A stretch of 47,376 bases of DNA from an uncultured Desulfobulbaceae bacterium (GCA_903887485.1 CAISPV010000055.1:1-47376); one strand, 5' to 3'; shown: positions 8,420-18,250, numbered from the stretch's first letter. Notes: generated by a model from the sequence alone, not told the origin. Program-made: numbers and translations.

Positions 8420-9808
8420 ATGAAACAGCTTTCGTTTAGTATCAAAACATTTGGTTGTCAGATGAACGATCGTGATTCTGAGATCATGGCCCAGTTGCTT
8501 GTTGAGAAGGGTTATGTTGAGTCCATGGAACTGGAAGATGCCGATGTCGTGATCCTCAACACCTGCTCTATCCGGGCCAAGGCTGAACAAAAGGCGATGA
8601 GCCTGCTCGGGGTTTTGCGGAAGGTCAAAAAAAGACGTCCGGGTATGAAGATCTGCGTTGCCGGGTGTGTCGCCCAGCAGGAAGGCGAGGAGCTTTGCGA
8701 GCGCATGCCCCATGTGGATCTGGTGATCGGCACTCAGAATATATATGAATTGGCTGAACTGCTCGAGACCACACGTGGGACGAGTAAGGTAGCAATCTCC
8801 ATGTCAGATGCTTACGAGATCCCGGCTTTCATCCCGGTCCTTCCCAAGTTGATCTCGGAAGGAGAGTTGCAACCTCCCTTCCCTGCCCGTCCTTTCAGGA
8901 AGTTTCTCACCATTATGCAAGGGTGCAATAATTACTGTACCTATTGCGTTGTCCCTTACACCAGAGGGCGCGAGATATCGCGAAAAGTTGAAGACATAAT
9001 TAACGAAGCTCATGTTCTTGTTGACGCTGGAATTCGGGAGATTACTCTTCTTGGCCAGAACGTTAATTCTTATGGCCGCACCAATCCGGTCACAACGGAC
9101 GGGAGCGGATACTCTTTTTCGCAGCTCCTGCGTGAGGTCGCTGCCATTCAAGGATTAAAACGGTTGCGCTTCACTACTTCTAATCCCAAAGATCTTTCTC
9201 TGGAGCTTATGCTCTGCTTTGACGAGATCGAGATCCTTTGTCCCCAGTTTCATCTTCCAGTGCAGTCTGGCTCCAATGCCGTTTTGAGTAAAATGAACCG
9301 GAAGTACACCAGGGAATTGTATCTGCAAAGGGTGGCGGAACTGCGATCATTCCGTCCTGATATTGCCCTCAGCACCGATGTAATCGTTGGATTTCCTGGG
9401 GAGACTGATGCTGATTTCGAAGAGACGATGGAGCTTCTGGAGAATGTCCGTTTCCACAGTTCCTTTTCTTTCAAGTATTCAGATCGCCCCGGTACCAGGT
9501 CTGCTGATTTTGATGACAAGGTCGATGAGCAGGTGAAATCGGAACGATTAACCAGGTTTCAAAAACGCCAGGACGAGATTTGTCTGGAGCAGAACAATCT
9601 GTATGTGGGTAAATGCCTGCCTATCATGATTGAAAAAGTCACCGAGAATGGCATGGTGGGCCGGACTGAAACCAACCATATCGTCCATATTGAAGAAAAA
9701 ATTGAATGTCGCCCAGGTGATATCGTCAATATCACCATTCACCATGCGGGTCAGCATTCACTTAACGGCAGGTTAGATTTCACTCACACAATAGGTTTAT
9801 CATCATGA
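8420..9808 (+). CDS. miaB: tRNA-2-methylthio-N6-dimethylallyladenosine synthase
   Basis: Radical SAM methylthiotransferase that converts i6A37 to ms2i6A37 in tRNA, acting after MiaA. 462 residues. The N-terminal UPF0004 domain holds three cysteines for the auxiliary 4Fe-4S cluster (Cys13 in FGCQMND, Cys49 in NTCSIR, Cys83 in AGCVAQQ). The radical SAM CxxxCxxC lies in GCNNYCTYC near residue 170. A C-terminal TRAM domain begins near LYVGKCLPIMIE. FGCQMND is the MiaB form of the motif, distinguishing it from MtaB and RimO. The stop overlaps the next gene's ATG (ATGA). Confidence 0.96.
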   Translation: MKQLSFSIKTFGCQMNDRDSEIMAQLLVEKGYVESMELEDADVVILNTCSIRAKAEQKAMSLLGVLRKVKKRRPGMKICVAGCVAQQEGEELCERMPHVDLVIGTQNIYELAELLETTRGTSKVAISMSDAYEIPAFIPVLPKLISEGELQPPFPARPFRKFLTIMQGCNNYCTYCVVPYTRGREISRKVEDIINEAHVLVDAGIREITLLGQNVNSYGRTNPVTTDGSGYSFSQLLREVAAIQGLKRLRFTTSNPKDLSLELMLCFDEIEILCPQFHLPVQSGSNAVLSKMNRKYTRELYLQRVAELRSFRPDIALSTDVIVGFPGETDADFEETMELLENVRFHSSFSFKYSDRPGTRSADFDDKVDEQVKSERLTRFQKRQDEICLEQNNLYVGKCLPIMIEKVTENGMVGRTETNHIVHIEEKIECRPGDIVNITIHHAGQHSLNGRLDFTHTIGLSS

Positions 9809-10461
9809 TTGATCTCCACACCCATACTTTTTTCAGTGACGGGGCCCTGGTTCCTGCCGAACATCTGCGGCGTGTTGAAGTCCTTGGCTATAAAGCGGTC
9901 GCCATTACCGATCATGCCGACAGTTCCAATATGGATTTCATCATTCCGCGCATGATTCAGGCGGCAAGAGATCTCAACCCCTTCTCCAGAACCAGACTTC
10001 TGCCGGGTATCGAGCTGACCCATGTCCCCCCTGCCCTCGTCGCTCCGCTGATCCGCAAGGCACGCGAACTGGGAGCGCAGGTGGTGGTTGTGCATGGCGA
10101 GACCATTGTCGAACCTGTTGCTCCCGGCACCAATATGGCGGCCATTGAGGCTGGGGCTGACATCTTGTCGCATCCCGGCTTTATCAATGAAGCGGAGGCG
10201 CTTTTGGCGGCGCAAAAAGGGGTTTTCCTGGAACTTTCCGGCCGAAAAGGCCATTCCTTGACCAATGGTCATGTCGCGAAAATGGCGTTACGAGCTGGGG
10301 CCAGACTCGTGGTCAATGCCGACGCTCATACCCCCGGAGATTTTCTCACTGCTGATATGGCCCGGATGGTGGCTATAGGTGCGGGGCTTACTGAAGAAGA
10401 ATACCGGCAGGTGCAAATAAACATACAGGCCTTTGTTGATGGATTGCCGCTTATTGGATAA
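9805..10461 (+). CDS. PHP-domain phosphoesterase (histidinol-phosphatase-like)
   Basis: 218 residues, translationally coupled to miaB by a 4-base overlap. The PHP metal-binding motifs are present: HTHTFFSDG (residues 5-13), AITDHAD, and a late NADAHTPGD motif. The short length fits stand-alone PHP phosphatases of the YcdX/HisK superfamily. The substrate cannot be deduced; it is not near his genes, so histidinol phosphate is only one possibility. A nucleotide or sugar phosphate is as likely. Confidence 0.85.
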   Translation: MIDLHTHTFFSDGALVPAEHLRRVEVLGYKAVAITDHADSSNMDFIIPRMIQAARDLNPFSRTRLLPGIELTHVPPALVAPLIRKARELGAQVVVVHGETIVEPVAPGTNMAAIEAGADILSHPGFINEAEALLAAQKGVFLELSGRKGHSLTNGHVAKMALRAGARLVVNADAHTPGDFLTADMARMVAIGAGLTEEEYRQVQINIQAFVDGLPLIG

Positions 10462-10825
10462 TTCTCAGGTGGATATAAACGGGTCGTTCATCCAGCTATC
10501 AAGGACGAACTGGCAAAAAAAGAGGGCAGAGGAGGCTGAGATGCAAAGAGGAACACATTAGCTTCCTACTCTACGCTTATTTCGCCGCCGGGAACAAATT
10601 ATTATCCAAATGGTAGCCAGTTAGCGTAAGATAGAATGAGGGGCGTTGAGTCCTCAGACCATCTTACGCTAACTGGCTGTTATTATAATATTAAATTTTC
10701 ATTTTAGGAAATATTGGCGATACATTGAGCTAACAAGCCATCGGCGGGAAAGTCTACACAACTAAGCGCCAATCCTAATTACATTACTATATTTCAAGAC
10801 CTGCCCCGGTGTCTGTGGAGGTGCA
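10462..10825. other. Intergenic region with a long inverted repeat
   Basis: 364 bases between the PHP gene and the convergent secreted-protein gene. The only structure I see is the perfect 18-bp inverted repeat at 10615-10678 (separate entry). No gene; the longest frames are a few codons. Confidence 0.6.
10615..10678. repeat. Perfect 18-bp inverted repeat (hairpin)
   Basis: AGCCAGTTAGCGTAAGAT at 10615-10632 is repeated as its exact reverse complement at 10661-10678, enclosing 28 bases. The loop has a minor internal pairing TGAG/CTCA. No T-run follows on either strand, so a classical rho-independent terminator is unlikely. It lies between two convergent genes. It could be a cruciform, a bidirectional transcript-end structure, or the fused ends of a small mobile element. 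Confidence 0.8.
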
Positions 10826-11527
10826 TTATTTACCACCAACGATCGGGAAGAAGACTGTACTCTTGGTTGCCGATATGGGTGCATAATACATGACGCGCAA
10901 TCCACATACCTTCAGCGCTGAGCCTGTGGCGTTCAGTCTCGCGTGTAAGACGTAGCTCCAGTCATACGTGTCAACAGTATGAGTAAGGTTGCCGTAATTG
11001 CTTCCGGGGCCTGCCGAACCGGTGGAGGGAGCATAGACCAGATCCTCGTGGCCCGTGCCGGCCGCATTGTAGCGTGTAATCCAACCACCTATGTCGTCGG
11101 AAGCAGATGTGTCGTCGTAGTATAGACGCAATAGGACAATATTTGAGCCGTCCGGTATTTCAAGTGGAGCGACAAGGAGATACGAGGCACCTGCGGTCGC
11201 ATGAACACAGCCATTGCCATCATATGAAAGAGCCGTTATGCTGTCGACCGGTTTGAGTACCGATCCCGGAATGTGATAGAAGCTTGCAGTTGTCTGCAAC
11301 GGAACGGTCTGTGGGGTGCTTATCTGCGCTTTGGCTATCTGGTCGGGCTCGTCCAAAGGCTTGCCACGATCAGGCATTATCTTCGTCTCAGTTCCTTGCG
11401 AGCTGTTGAGTTGAACGCCAAGAGCAGCTTGCTCGCTTGCTGCCGAATGCTCACTTCTTAACAAAACGACCGAAAAAAACACGATACCAAAACAAACAAT
11501 AGAACTTTTCCTGATCGAGAGATTCAT
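10826..11527 (-). CDS. Secreted protein of unknown function
   Basis: 233 residues. A clear Sec signal peptide covers residues 1-30 (Arg/Lys at 6-7, hydrophobic core IVCFGIVFFSVVLL, likely cleavage near HSAAS). A Ser/Gln/Thr-rich linker follows, then a domain from about residue 80 rich in Tyr, Gly and short beta-strand patterns, with two cysteines (CVHATAG and KVCGLRVMYY) that could form a disulfide in the periplasm. The start has an excellent Shine-Dalgarno (AAAGGAG). I do not recognise the domain; it looks like a beta-sandwich. Both neighbouring spacers are unusually long, so it may be a later insertion. Confidence 0.75.
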   Translation of the reverse strand: MNLSIRKSSIVCFGIVFFSVVLLRSEHSAASEQAALGVQLNSSQGTETKIMPDRGKPLDEPDQIAKAQISTPQTVPLQTTASFYHIPGSVLKPVDSITALSYDGNGCVHATAGASYLLVAPLEIPDGSNIVLLRLYYDDTSASDDIGGWITRYNAAGTGHEDLVYAPSTGSAGPGSNYGNLTHTVDTYDWSYVLHARLNATGSALKVCGLRVMYYAPISATKSTVFFPIVGGK

Positions 11528-12098
11528 TGTGGGCTCCTTTCGTTTTTTGATTTTTTAATAACCAAACATCCTCATACAACCTTTTTTTTCGTTTTTAATA
11601 TAGTCAACCCATCCCGCTTATGGGATAGGTTGTTATTTTGAAGGTTTTATAGGGTTGAAAGCGTTTGATGAATAATTCGCCATTACTGGTATTTGAAAGT
11701 CATAATCCAATGTTTTCTTCGAAATGCATAGCTGACTTGCAGCGGGGTTGTTCCCGCTGTCAGTGTTGAGCGTTTTGTGTACGCCCGGCCCAAGCGTGAT
11801 CTAAACAGGGTGTAAGTCCCTGCATGTAAATCCGGAATTGTTATGATAATAGAATCATAAATACTAGACGAAAGCAAGGGCGCTCTCGCGAAAGTTTGTC
11901 ATACTTGTCTTCCATGGCCACCAAGCGCCCCTGCGGGTGATTGGTGGTTTATCAAGACAAGAAATGAATGGATGATCTCCATTCAAGGAATGAGAGAATT
12001 TTGTTTCACAGAGAGACAGAAAAAAGACAAATAAGTTTTTATCTGGCCCAAAGTCACCAGATGGGAGCCAGATGAATCATCCATTGTAAAGCTGAAAA
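11528..12098. other. Intergenic region upstream of the secreted-protein gene
   Basis: 571 bases. A 64-codon minus-strand frame (11683-11877) contains ITIPDLHAGTYTLF, which looks like the last strands of a secreted beta-domain, but it has no credible start and may be a remnant. Weak hairpins occur at 11918-11947 (CCACCAA...TTGGTGG) and 12041-12073 (ATCTGGC...GCCAGAT), neither followed by a T-run. Nothing else identified. Confidence 0.45.
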
Positions 12099-14141
12099 TT
12101 ATTCCTTTTTATTTTCTTCATCTCCGCCCCTGCCTTTTTGGCTGTCATCCTCTTGAGATGCAGCCAGCAGATCAAGCAAGGGCATCTTCTGCCTCTGGGG
12201 CCTTGGCGCGGCCTTGCCGGTGGAATCTGCCACCTTTCTTACCACCCGGGCCGCAATCCGTTTTCCTTTGGCGTTTGGATTTTTGAGCAGATATTCATCA
12301 AAATAGACCTCCATGGTATTGCTCTTGGCACGCGCGGAAGGTGCGAGGCTGACATGGGCGCTGGCGCCCTCCCCCATCAGCATCAGCAGAATCCTTGAAC
12401 GCTTGTCTTCGGGAAAAAGCCGGTACTCCTTTTCCAGGATAAATTTTGGGGTGGTAAAACGCTTGGCGTAGGTCAGATTCTCCTGGCCGTCCCGATACAG
12501 GATATTAAAGATCAGGCCCTCTTCGACCACTCCGATCCAGGCCAGTTCATGGCCGACAAAGAGTTTGTCGGTCACCGGGATTACCTTGTACAGACCGTCA
12601 CTGAAAATCAATAATAATCGGTCATACTCAGAACAGTTCAGGGTGAAATCCTGCTTTTCATCCTCGGCCTTTATGTTGTGGCCCAGGAATCCAGTGGAGC
12701 GCTGATACCCGACCACCAGATTGGCCAAGGCCACGCTTCGGGCGCTGACCTCCTCAAATTCGCAGAGTTCGGTCTGCCGCGGGTAGAGGTGGCCATATTT
12801 TTTCAGCAGATCGCCAAGAAAGGATATGGTATAGCCAACCATATCCTTGAGGTGATGGGTGATCGTCTTGATTTCGCTGCGGATCTCCTTGATCTCTTTC
12901 TGTTGCTTATTGATATCATAGCGGGAGATGCGCTTGATCTTGATCTCCAGCAGCCGCTCGATATCTTCATTGGTAACTGATCGGAGAAGCTCTCCGGTAA
13001 AGGGTTGCAGGGCAAGGTCAACGCTCTTGATCACCGCCTTGTAGCTGGTCTCCTCCTCAATCTGCTTGTAGAGCCGTTCCTCGATAAAGATCTGCTCGAG
13101 AAGCCGGGCGTGCAGTCTTTCCTGGAGCCGGGCGAGATCAATCTCCAACTCCTTGGTCAGGTCGCGGACCAGTTTCTGTGTGTTGTGCTCCAGCACCTCT
13201 TCGACCGTACAGGTCAGCGGCTGATTGTCTTTGATCAGGGTGAGATTGGGGGTTATGGCAACCTCACAATCGGTGAAGGCGTAGAGGGCCTCAATGGTCT
13301 CCTTGGCATAGACACCGCGGGCGAGATTGATCTCGACCTCAACATTTTCCGCCGTATAGTCATTGATGGAGAGGATCTTGATCTTCCCGGCCTTGGCCGC
13401 CTTTTCCACCGATTCAATCAGGGACTGGGTTGTTGTCCCGTGCGGAATATCCTTGATCGTGATGGTCTTTTCGTTCAGTTCCTCAATCCGGGCCCGACAA
13501 AGGATCCGGCCATTGCCATGATCATAGTCGGAGACATCCACCAACCCTTTCTTCTGAAAATCCGGGTACAGGGTGACTTCCTCATTACCGAGAATCTTGA
13601 TCTGGGCCTCAAGGAGTTCACAGAAATTATGGGGCATGATCTTGGTGGCCATGCCCACCGCAATCCCATCAGCCCCGAGCAGCAGCAGCAGGGGAATTTT
13701 GGCCGGCAGGGTTACCGGTTCCAGCATCCTGCTGTCATACGATTCAACATATTCGGTCAGATCCTTGTTGAACAGGATCTCCTTGGCCAGCGGCGTGAGC
13801 CGGCACTCGATATAACGGGCGGCCGAGGCCTGATCGCCGGTATAGATATTGCCAAAGTTCCCCTGCCGTTCAATCAGGTATTCCTTGTTGGCAAGATTCA
13901 CCAGGGCGGAAAAGATGGAGGCGTCGCCATGGGGGTGGAGCTTCATGGTCTCACCCACCACATTGGCCACCTTGTGGAAACGGCCGTCATCCATATTGAA
14001 CAAGGTTTGGAGGATGCGGCGTTGTACCGGCTTCAGGCCATCGTGGATGTCGGGAATGGCCCGTTCCCTGATGACATAGGAAGAGTATTCAAGGAAATTC
14101 TGTTCAAAGAGGTGGTGAAGTCTGCCGTACTGTGAGTTCAT
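12099..14141 (-). CDS. parC: DNA topoisomerase IV subunit A (ParC-like)
   Basis: Breakage-reunion subunit of a type IIA topoisomerase. 680 residues, shorter than GyrA (over 800). The winged-helix region contains [11 protein letters not shown] (residues 34-44), the HPHGDAS motif (69-75) and the catalytic tyrosine at residue 110 in AARYIE. A coiled coil (about 330-440) follows, and the C-terminal region is short with no evident GyrA box, so topoisomerase IV (decatenation) is more likely than gyrase. The Ser and Asp/Glu positions important for quinolone binding are Ala74 and Ser78 here. It lies 32 bases downstream of parE in the same operon. Confidence 0.9.
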   Translation of the reverse strand: MNSQYGRLHHLFEQNFLEYSSYVIRERAIPDIHDGLKPVQRRILQTLFNMDDGRFHKVANVVGETMKLHPHGDASIFSALVNLANKEYLIERQGNFGNIYTGDQASAARYIECRLTPLAKEILFNKDLTEYVESYDSRMLEPVTLPAKIPLLLLLGADGIAVGMATKIMPHNFCELLEAQIKILGNEEVTLYPDFQKKGLVDVSDYDHGNGRILCRARIEELNEKTITIKDIPHGTTTQSLIESVEKAAKAGKIKILSINDYTAENVEVEINLARGVYAKETIEALYAFTDCEVAITPNLTLIKDNQPLTCTVEEVLEHNTQKLVRDLTKELEIDLARLQERLHARLLEQIFIEERLYKQIEEETSYKAVIKSVDLALQPFTGELLRSVTNEDIERLLEIKIKRISRYDINKQQKEIKEIRSEIKTITHHLKDMVGYTISFLGDLLKKYGHLYPRQTELCEFEEVSARSVALANLVVGYQRSTGFLGHNIKAEDEKQDFTLNCSEYDRLLLIFSDGLYKVIPVTDKLFVGHELAWIGVVEEGLIFNILYRDGQENLTYAKRFTTPKFILEKEYRLFPEDKRSRILLMLMGEGASAHVSLAPSARAKSNTMEVYFDEYLLKNPNAKGKRIAARVVRKVADSTGKAAPRPQRQKMPLLDLLAASQEDDSQKGRGGDEENKKE

Positions 14142-14173
14142 AAAGATGATTATCGCATGATGGTGAAAAGGAG

Positions 14174-16009
14174 TTAGATCGTGGTTACCAGATGCTCCAT
14201 AATGTACTGCTTGCGTTCCGGGGTGTTTTTACCCATGTAAAAGGACAGGATTTTACTCACCTCGCTGACCGTCCCCATATTGACCTGCTGCAGGCGGATA
14301 TCAGGGCCGATGAACTGCTTGAATTCCTTGGGGGAGATCTCGCCCAGTCCTTTAAAACGGGTCATCTCGACATTGCCGGCCTTGGCGCCTGTCCCCTGCA
14401 GTTTCTTGACGGCGGCAATCTTTTCCTTTTCCGAATAGCAGTAAAAGGTCTCTTTCTTGTTACGGACTCGAAACAGCGGGGTCTCGAGGATATAGACATA
14501 ACCGAGCTTGACCAGCGGTTCAAAGTAGTGGAGAAAGAAGGTCAGGAGCAGATTTCTGATGTGCAGTCCATCCACATCGGCGTCGGTGGCCAGGATCACC
14601 TTGTCAAAGCGCAGGTCGGCAACGGATTCTTCAATATCGAGGGCCCGCATCAGGGAGTACATCTCTTCATTCTTGTACAACAGTGCCAGCTTCTGCCCCA
14701 GGACATTCATGGGCTTGCCCTTCAGGGAAAAGACCGCCTGGATCAGCGGGTCGCGGGAGGAGACAATAGAGCCTGCCGCCGACTGCCCTTCGGTGATAAA
14801 GACCATATTGGCGTGGCCGTCAGGCGAAGGTTTCTTCCGTGAGGGATGATGCTTGCAGTCTTTCAGCTGGGGGATCTTAAAGGCTATTTTCTTTGATTTT
14901 GCCTTGGCCTCCAGGCGCACGCTCTGCAGTTCCTTCCTCACCTTTTCATTGCGCTGGATCTTCTCCAGCAGCCTTTCCGCAGCCTCACTATTTTTATAGA
15001 GGGCGCTGGAGACCGCGTCTTTCACCGTATTAACGACCCAGGAACGGATATCGCCATTGCCCAGTTTGTTCTTGGTCTGGGACTCAAACAGAGGGTCTTT
15101 GATCTTGATTGCCAGGGTTCCGACAATGCCGTCCCGCACATCCTGGCCGATAAAGTTTTTTTTAGAAAACTCATTAACCCCTTTCAGTATTCCCTCGCGG
15201 AAGGCGGAAAGATGGGTGCCGCCTTCGCTGGTATAGGTGCCGTTGACAAAGGAGTAATAGGTGTCGCCATAGCCGTCGGTATGGGAAAAGGCAAATTCTA
15301 AAGTGGCATCACGATAATAGATGGGGTCATAGATATTCTGGTCATCCAGCTCCTTGGCCAGCAGATCAAGCAGGCCGTTGGTGGAATAATAACAGCTTTT
15401 GTCCAGATAAAGTTTGAGTCCGGCATTCAGGTAGGCATACCGCCAGAGACGTTCTTCGATAAAACCACGGTCAAAGGTATAGTCGGTAAACATCTCCCGG
15501 TCAGGGATAAACTCTACCAGGGTGCCATTGGCCTCGGTGCTCATTCCCTCTTCCTGGCTGATCATCTCCCCTTTGGCAAAAATCGCGCTGGCGAATTTCC
15601 CCTCCCGAAAGGCCGTGACCTTGAAGTGTGATGACATGGCGTTTACCGCCTTCGTGCCCACACCGTTGAGGCCAACGGAGAACTGAAAGACCTCGGTATT
15701 GTACTTGGCACCGGTATTGATGGTGGAGACGCAGTCAACGATCTTGCCCAAGGGAATGCCCCGGCCAAAGTCGCGCACTGTGATCATTCCGTCCTCGCCG
15801 ATACGGACATTGACCCGCTTGCCCGCCCCCATGATATATTCATCCACGGCATTATCCACCACCTCCTTGAGCAGGATGTAGATACCGTCATCGGGGTGTG
15901 TGCCGCTGCCAAGGCGGCCGATATACATCCCCGGCCGTTTGCGGATATGCTCAAGGGAGCTGAGGGTCTTGATCTTGCTTTCGTCGTAGTCGTGCTGAGA
16001 TGCTATCAT
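14174..16009 (-). CDS. parE: DNA topoisomerase IV subunit B (ParE-like)
   Basis: ATPase subunit partnering ParC. 611 residues. The GHKL ATPase begins with KRPGMYIGRLG near residue 25; DNAVDEYIMG carries the Mg-binding Asn region, and GVGTKAVNA follows. The TOPRIM domain has EGQSAAGS (family form EGxSAxGS) and ILATDADVDGLHIRNLLLTFF with the metal-binding DxD. SLKGKPMN is in place of the gyrase-type LRGKILN. The order parE-parC with a 32-base gap indicates one transcript. Family-level assignment is secure; separation from gyrase rests on ParC length and motif details. Confidence 0.92.
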   Translation of the reverse strand: MIASQHDYDESKIKTLSSLEHIRKRPGMYIGRLGSGTHPDDGIYILLKEVVDNAVDEYIMGAGKRVNVRIGEDGMITVRDFGRGIPLGKIVDCVSTINTGAKYNTEVFQFSVGLNGVGTKAVNAMSSHFKVTAFREGKFASAIFAKGEMISQEEGMSTEANGTLVEFIPDREMFTDYTFDRGFIEERLWRYAYLNAGLKLYLDKSCYYSTNGLLDLLAKELDDQNIYDPIYYRDATLEFAFSHTDGYGDTYYSFVNGTYTSEGGTHLSAFREGILKGVNEFSKKNFIGQDVRDGIVGTLAIKIKDPLFESQTKNKLGNGDIRSWVVNTVKDAVSSALYKNSEAAERLLEKIQRNEKVRKELQSVRLEAKAKSKKIAFKIPQLKDCKHHPSRKKPSPDGHANMVFITEGQSAAGSIVSSRDPLIQAVFSLKGKPMNVLGQKLALLYKNEEMYSLMRALDIEESVADLRFDKVILATDADVDGLHIRNLLLTFFLHYFEPLVKLGYVYILETPLFRVRNKKETFYCYSEKEKIAAVKKLQGTGAKAGNVEMTRFKGLGEISPKEFKQFIGPDIRLQQVNMGTVSEVSKILSFYMGKNTPERKQYIMEHLVTTI

Positions 16010-16068
16010 AATGTAATGTTATGAATGATATTTTTCCTGATGGACTTTTTTGCACTTTGATTGAAGCC

Positions 16069-16096
16069 TTGCAATACTATTGTATTTCACTATATT
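16069..16096 (+). promoter_or_regulatory. Possible sigma-70 promoter for thiD
   Basis: TTGCAA (16069-16074) and TATATT (16091-16096) are separated by 16 bases in the parE-thiD divergent spacer, about 120 bases before the chosen thiD start. Weak but the best pair in this spacer. Confidence 0.35.
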
Positions 16097-16122
16097 AAGC
16101 AACACTGATGGCAAAGAGACTG

Positions 16123-16187
16123 ATCTCGCGCCGAGACGCAGAGATGGTTGCGGGTATAACGGTTTTCTTAGCGTCTCCGCGCGAGAT
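16123..16187. repeat. Inverted repeat in the thiD leader (17-bp arms, one mismatch)
   Basis: ATCTCGCGCCGAGACGC (16123-16139) pairs with GCGTCTCCGCGCGAGAT (16171-16187) with a single mismatch; the loop is 31 bases. The GCGTCTC...GCGCGAGA wording resembles palindromic repeats dispersed between genes in many environmental Proteobacteria (recollection, not a search). It sits between the possible promoter and the thiD start, so it would be part of the thiD mRNA leader. Confidence 0.75.
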
Positions 16188-16215
16188 AAAGCCCTTTTTT
16201 TATTCTGGTATCTCC

Positions 16216-17043
16216 ATGAATTGCATTCCACCTCAATTATCACCAACTGTGTTGACGATTGCCGGTTCAGACCCTACGGGTGGGGCTGGTATTCAGGCGG
16301 ATCTCAAGACCATGACCGCCATCGGCGTTTATGGCGCAGCGGCAATCACCTGTATTACCGTCCAGAATTCCAGAGGCGTTACCGAGTCTGTTCCCCTTGA
16401 TGGCGGGCTGGTGGTCAGGCAAGTCCAAGCGGTGCTGACTGACCATTATGTGACCCATATCAAGATTGGCATGGTTGGCACAATTGAGATAGCGAGCGCC
16501 TTGGGGAAACTCCTGGCCAGCTATCAAGGTGAGGTGATCTACGACCCAGTGCTCGCATCAACAACCGGCCAGTCCCTGCTCAGTTGTGGCAGCCTCGCGG
16601 AACTGAGCGATCAGCTTATCAGCAAGGTCACTGTCCTTACCCCTAATTGCTCGGAGCTCGAACAACTGTGCCGGCAGAAAATAGCGACCCCGAAAGAGGC
16701 CCTGGCCTGCGCCGGAACCATCCTGGCCAGACATGAGCATCTGCGGGCGGTGATCGTCAAGGGAGGACACCTGGAACCAGAGAGACCAGATATTCACGAT
16801 TATCTGGTCATGAAAAATCAGGAGATCAAAACAAGTAAACGAATACGTATCAGAAGCGCCAATCTGCACGGAACCGGCTGCACTTACGCCTCCGCCTTTG
16901 CCGCCTTTCATTGCCGGGAAAACGATTATCATAAGGCTTTTTGCCTTACCGCTGCCTATATGGACAGCATTATCAGCAAAAGCAGTTCTCTTTCACTGGT
17001 AAAAAGCGGCACCAACGGACCCCTTGTTCATGCCCTGCAGTAA
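16216..17043 (+). CDS. thiD: Hydroxymethylpyrimidine/phosphomethylpyrimidine kinase
   Basis: Phosphorylates HMP and then HMP-P in thiamine synthesis or salvage. The ribokinase-fold protein is 275 residues from the ATG at 16216, matching the usual 260-275. An upstream frame to 16108 would add 36 residues encoded by the inverted repeat and is unlikely. GSDPTGGAGIQAD (residues 17-29) is the ThiD N-terminal motif. The C-terminal anion-hole/catalytic motif GTGCTYASAFAA is near residue 218. There is no thiE or thiC next to it and no TPP-riboswitch motif was seen upstream. Confidence 0.95.
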   Translation: MNCIPPQLSPTVLTIAGSDPTGGAGIQADLKTMTAIGVYGAAAITCITVQNSRGVTESVPLDGGLVVRQVQAVLTDHYVTHIKIGMVGTIEIASALGKLLASYQGEVIYDPVLASTTGQSLLSCGSLAELSDQLISKVTVLTPNCSELEQLCRQKIATPKEALACAGTILARHEHLRAVIVKGGHLEPERPDIHDYLVMKNQEIKTSKRIRIRSANLHGTGCTYASAFAAFHCRENDYHKAFCLTAAYMDSIISKSSSLSLVKSGTNGPLVHALQ

Positions 17044-17187
17044 CCAAGTCCAGGTTTAATGGCCGCGGCCTGAGACTGGCATTGGCCGCAGGGATCATGC
17101 GTTCACATCATGGATTCTGGTGCAAAGTGCAAAAGATGAGGGGGCGTCGCTATAAATATTGCCGCCTGAAGGATAACGGCTGAGGTG

Positions 17188-18123
17188 CTACAGTCCGGCT
17201 TCCTGCAAACTGAGAACCAACAGGGTCTGTTCATCGGAAAGATGCTCAGGAACCTGAACACCAAGCTTCACATAGATATCACCACGACTTCCCAATGGGC
17301 CGCTGGGCAGGCCGTGTCCTTTGATGCGCAACCTGGCATCCGGCTGGATACCGGAAGGGACAGTGACCATAAACTTCTTTCCTTCCAGGGTTTCAACAGC
17401 CACCTTTGTTCCCAGGCAGGCATCACTGTAGGAAATCCATTTGTCGCAAATCAGATCGTCTCCATCTCTGACAAAGCGATCATGTTTGCTTACCTCTACT
17501 TTCAGATAGAGGTCACCAGGGGCGCCGCCTTGTGGAGAGGCTCCGCCCTTCCCTTTCAGCCGTAGTTTTTTCCCCGCCTCGATCCCCTTTGGAATCTTGA
17601 CCGTAACGTTCTGGGGCGTGCCATTGGTGCGCAGGGTGATGTTCTTTTCAGCGCCATGCATGACCTCATCCAGGGTCACTGAAATCTGATACGTCAGGTC
17701 CTGGCCTTTTGCGGGTTGATGACAGCCCCCGGTCCCGCAACCACCGCCCATTCTGCCAGTACCACCGCCCTGCCCGAAAAATGATTGGTAATGGGCCCCG
17801 TTACCGCCCATATTGTTGCTAAATTTTGCAGAACTGCCGCCGCCAAACTGACGAAGGATGTCATTCAAATCAAAGTTACGAAAGATGTCTTCCTGCGAAT
17901 AACGCTGATGAAAACCGGTGGAACCATAGGTGTCATACTGTTTTTTCTTCTCCGCATCCGACAGGACTGCATAGGCCTCATTGATCTCTTTAAACTTGTC
18001 CTCGGCGGTCTTATTTCCCTGGTTTTTATCTGGATGATACTTCAAGGCCAACTGACGGTATGCTTTTTTGATCTCGGTAGCGGAAGCGGTCTTGGACACG
18101 CCTAAGGTTTCGTAATATTCCAT
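17188..18123 (-). CDS. CbpA-like J-domain co-chaperone
   Basis: 311 residues from the ATG at 18123; a longer frame to 18192 adds an unrelated N-terminus. The J-domain (1-70) has the HPD tripeptide at 30-32, which stimulates DnaK ATPase. A Gly/Phe-rich linker follows (about 90-130), then two DnaJ C-terminal beta domains ([18 protein letters not shown] onward; [17 protein letters not shown]). It lacks the four CxxCxGxG zinc repeats of DnaJ, so it is a type II/CbpA J-protein. The linker carries an unusual short Cys/His cluster, [10 protein letters not shown]. Convergent with thiD. Confidence 0.9.
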   Translation of the reverse strand: MEYYETLGVSKTASATEIKKAYRQLALKYHPDKNQGNKTAEDKFKEINEAYAVLSDAEKKKQYDTYGSTGFHQRYSQEDIFRNFDLNDILRQFGGGSSAKFSNNMGGNGAHYQSFFGQGGGTGRMGGGCGTGGCHQPAKGQDLTYQISVTLDEVMHGAEKNITLRTNGTPQNVTVKIPKGIEAGKKLRLKGKGGASPQGGAPGDLYLKVEVSKHDRFVRDGDDLICDKWISYSDACLGTKVAVETLEGKKFMVTVPSGIQPDARLRIKGHGLPSGPLGSRGDIYVKLGVQVPEHLSDEQTLLVLSLQEAGL

Positions 18124-18250
18124 TGTTGATTTATGATGAAACAGATTGGAGGTAATAAAAATATGTGTATGAATGTTCGATATCAGCAACAATATGAATG
18201 CATTGCCTGTCAGTCAAGTCTGTCAGCGACAATGACAATCGTTGCCCGAC

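Noticed and set aside
10615-10678. Integron attC site
   Set aside because: The hairpin looks attC-like in size, but the core site consensus GTTRRRY/RYYYAAC is not met (GTTAGCG breaks it) and there is no integrase or cassette array.
11683-11877. 64-codon minus-strand frame with AGTYTLF
   Set aside because: Suggestive of a beta-strand repeat but without a good start or any homology I can name; treated as a possible remnant only.
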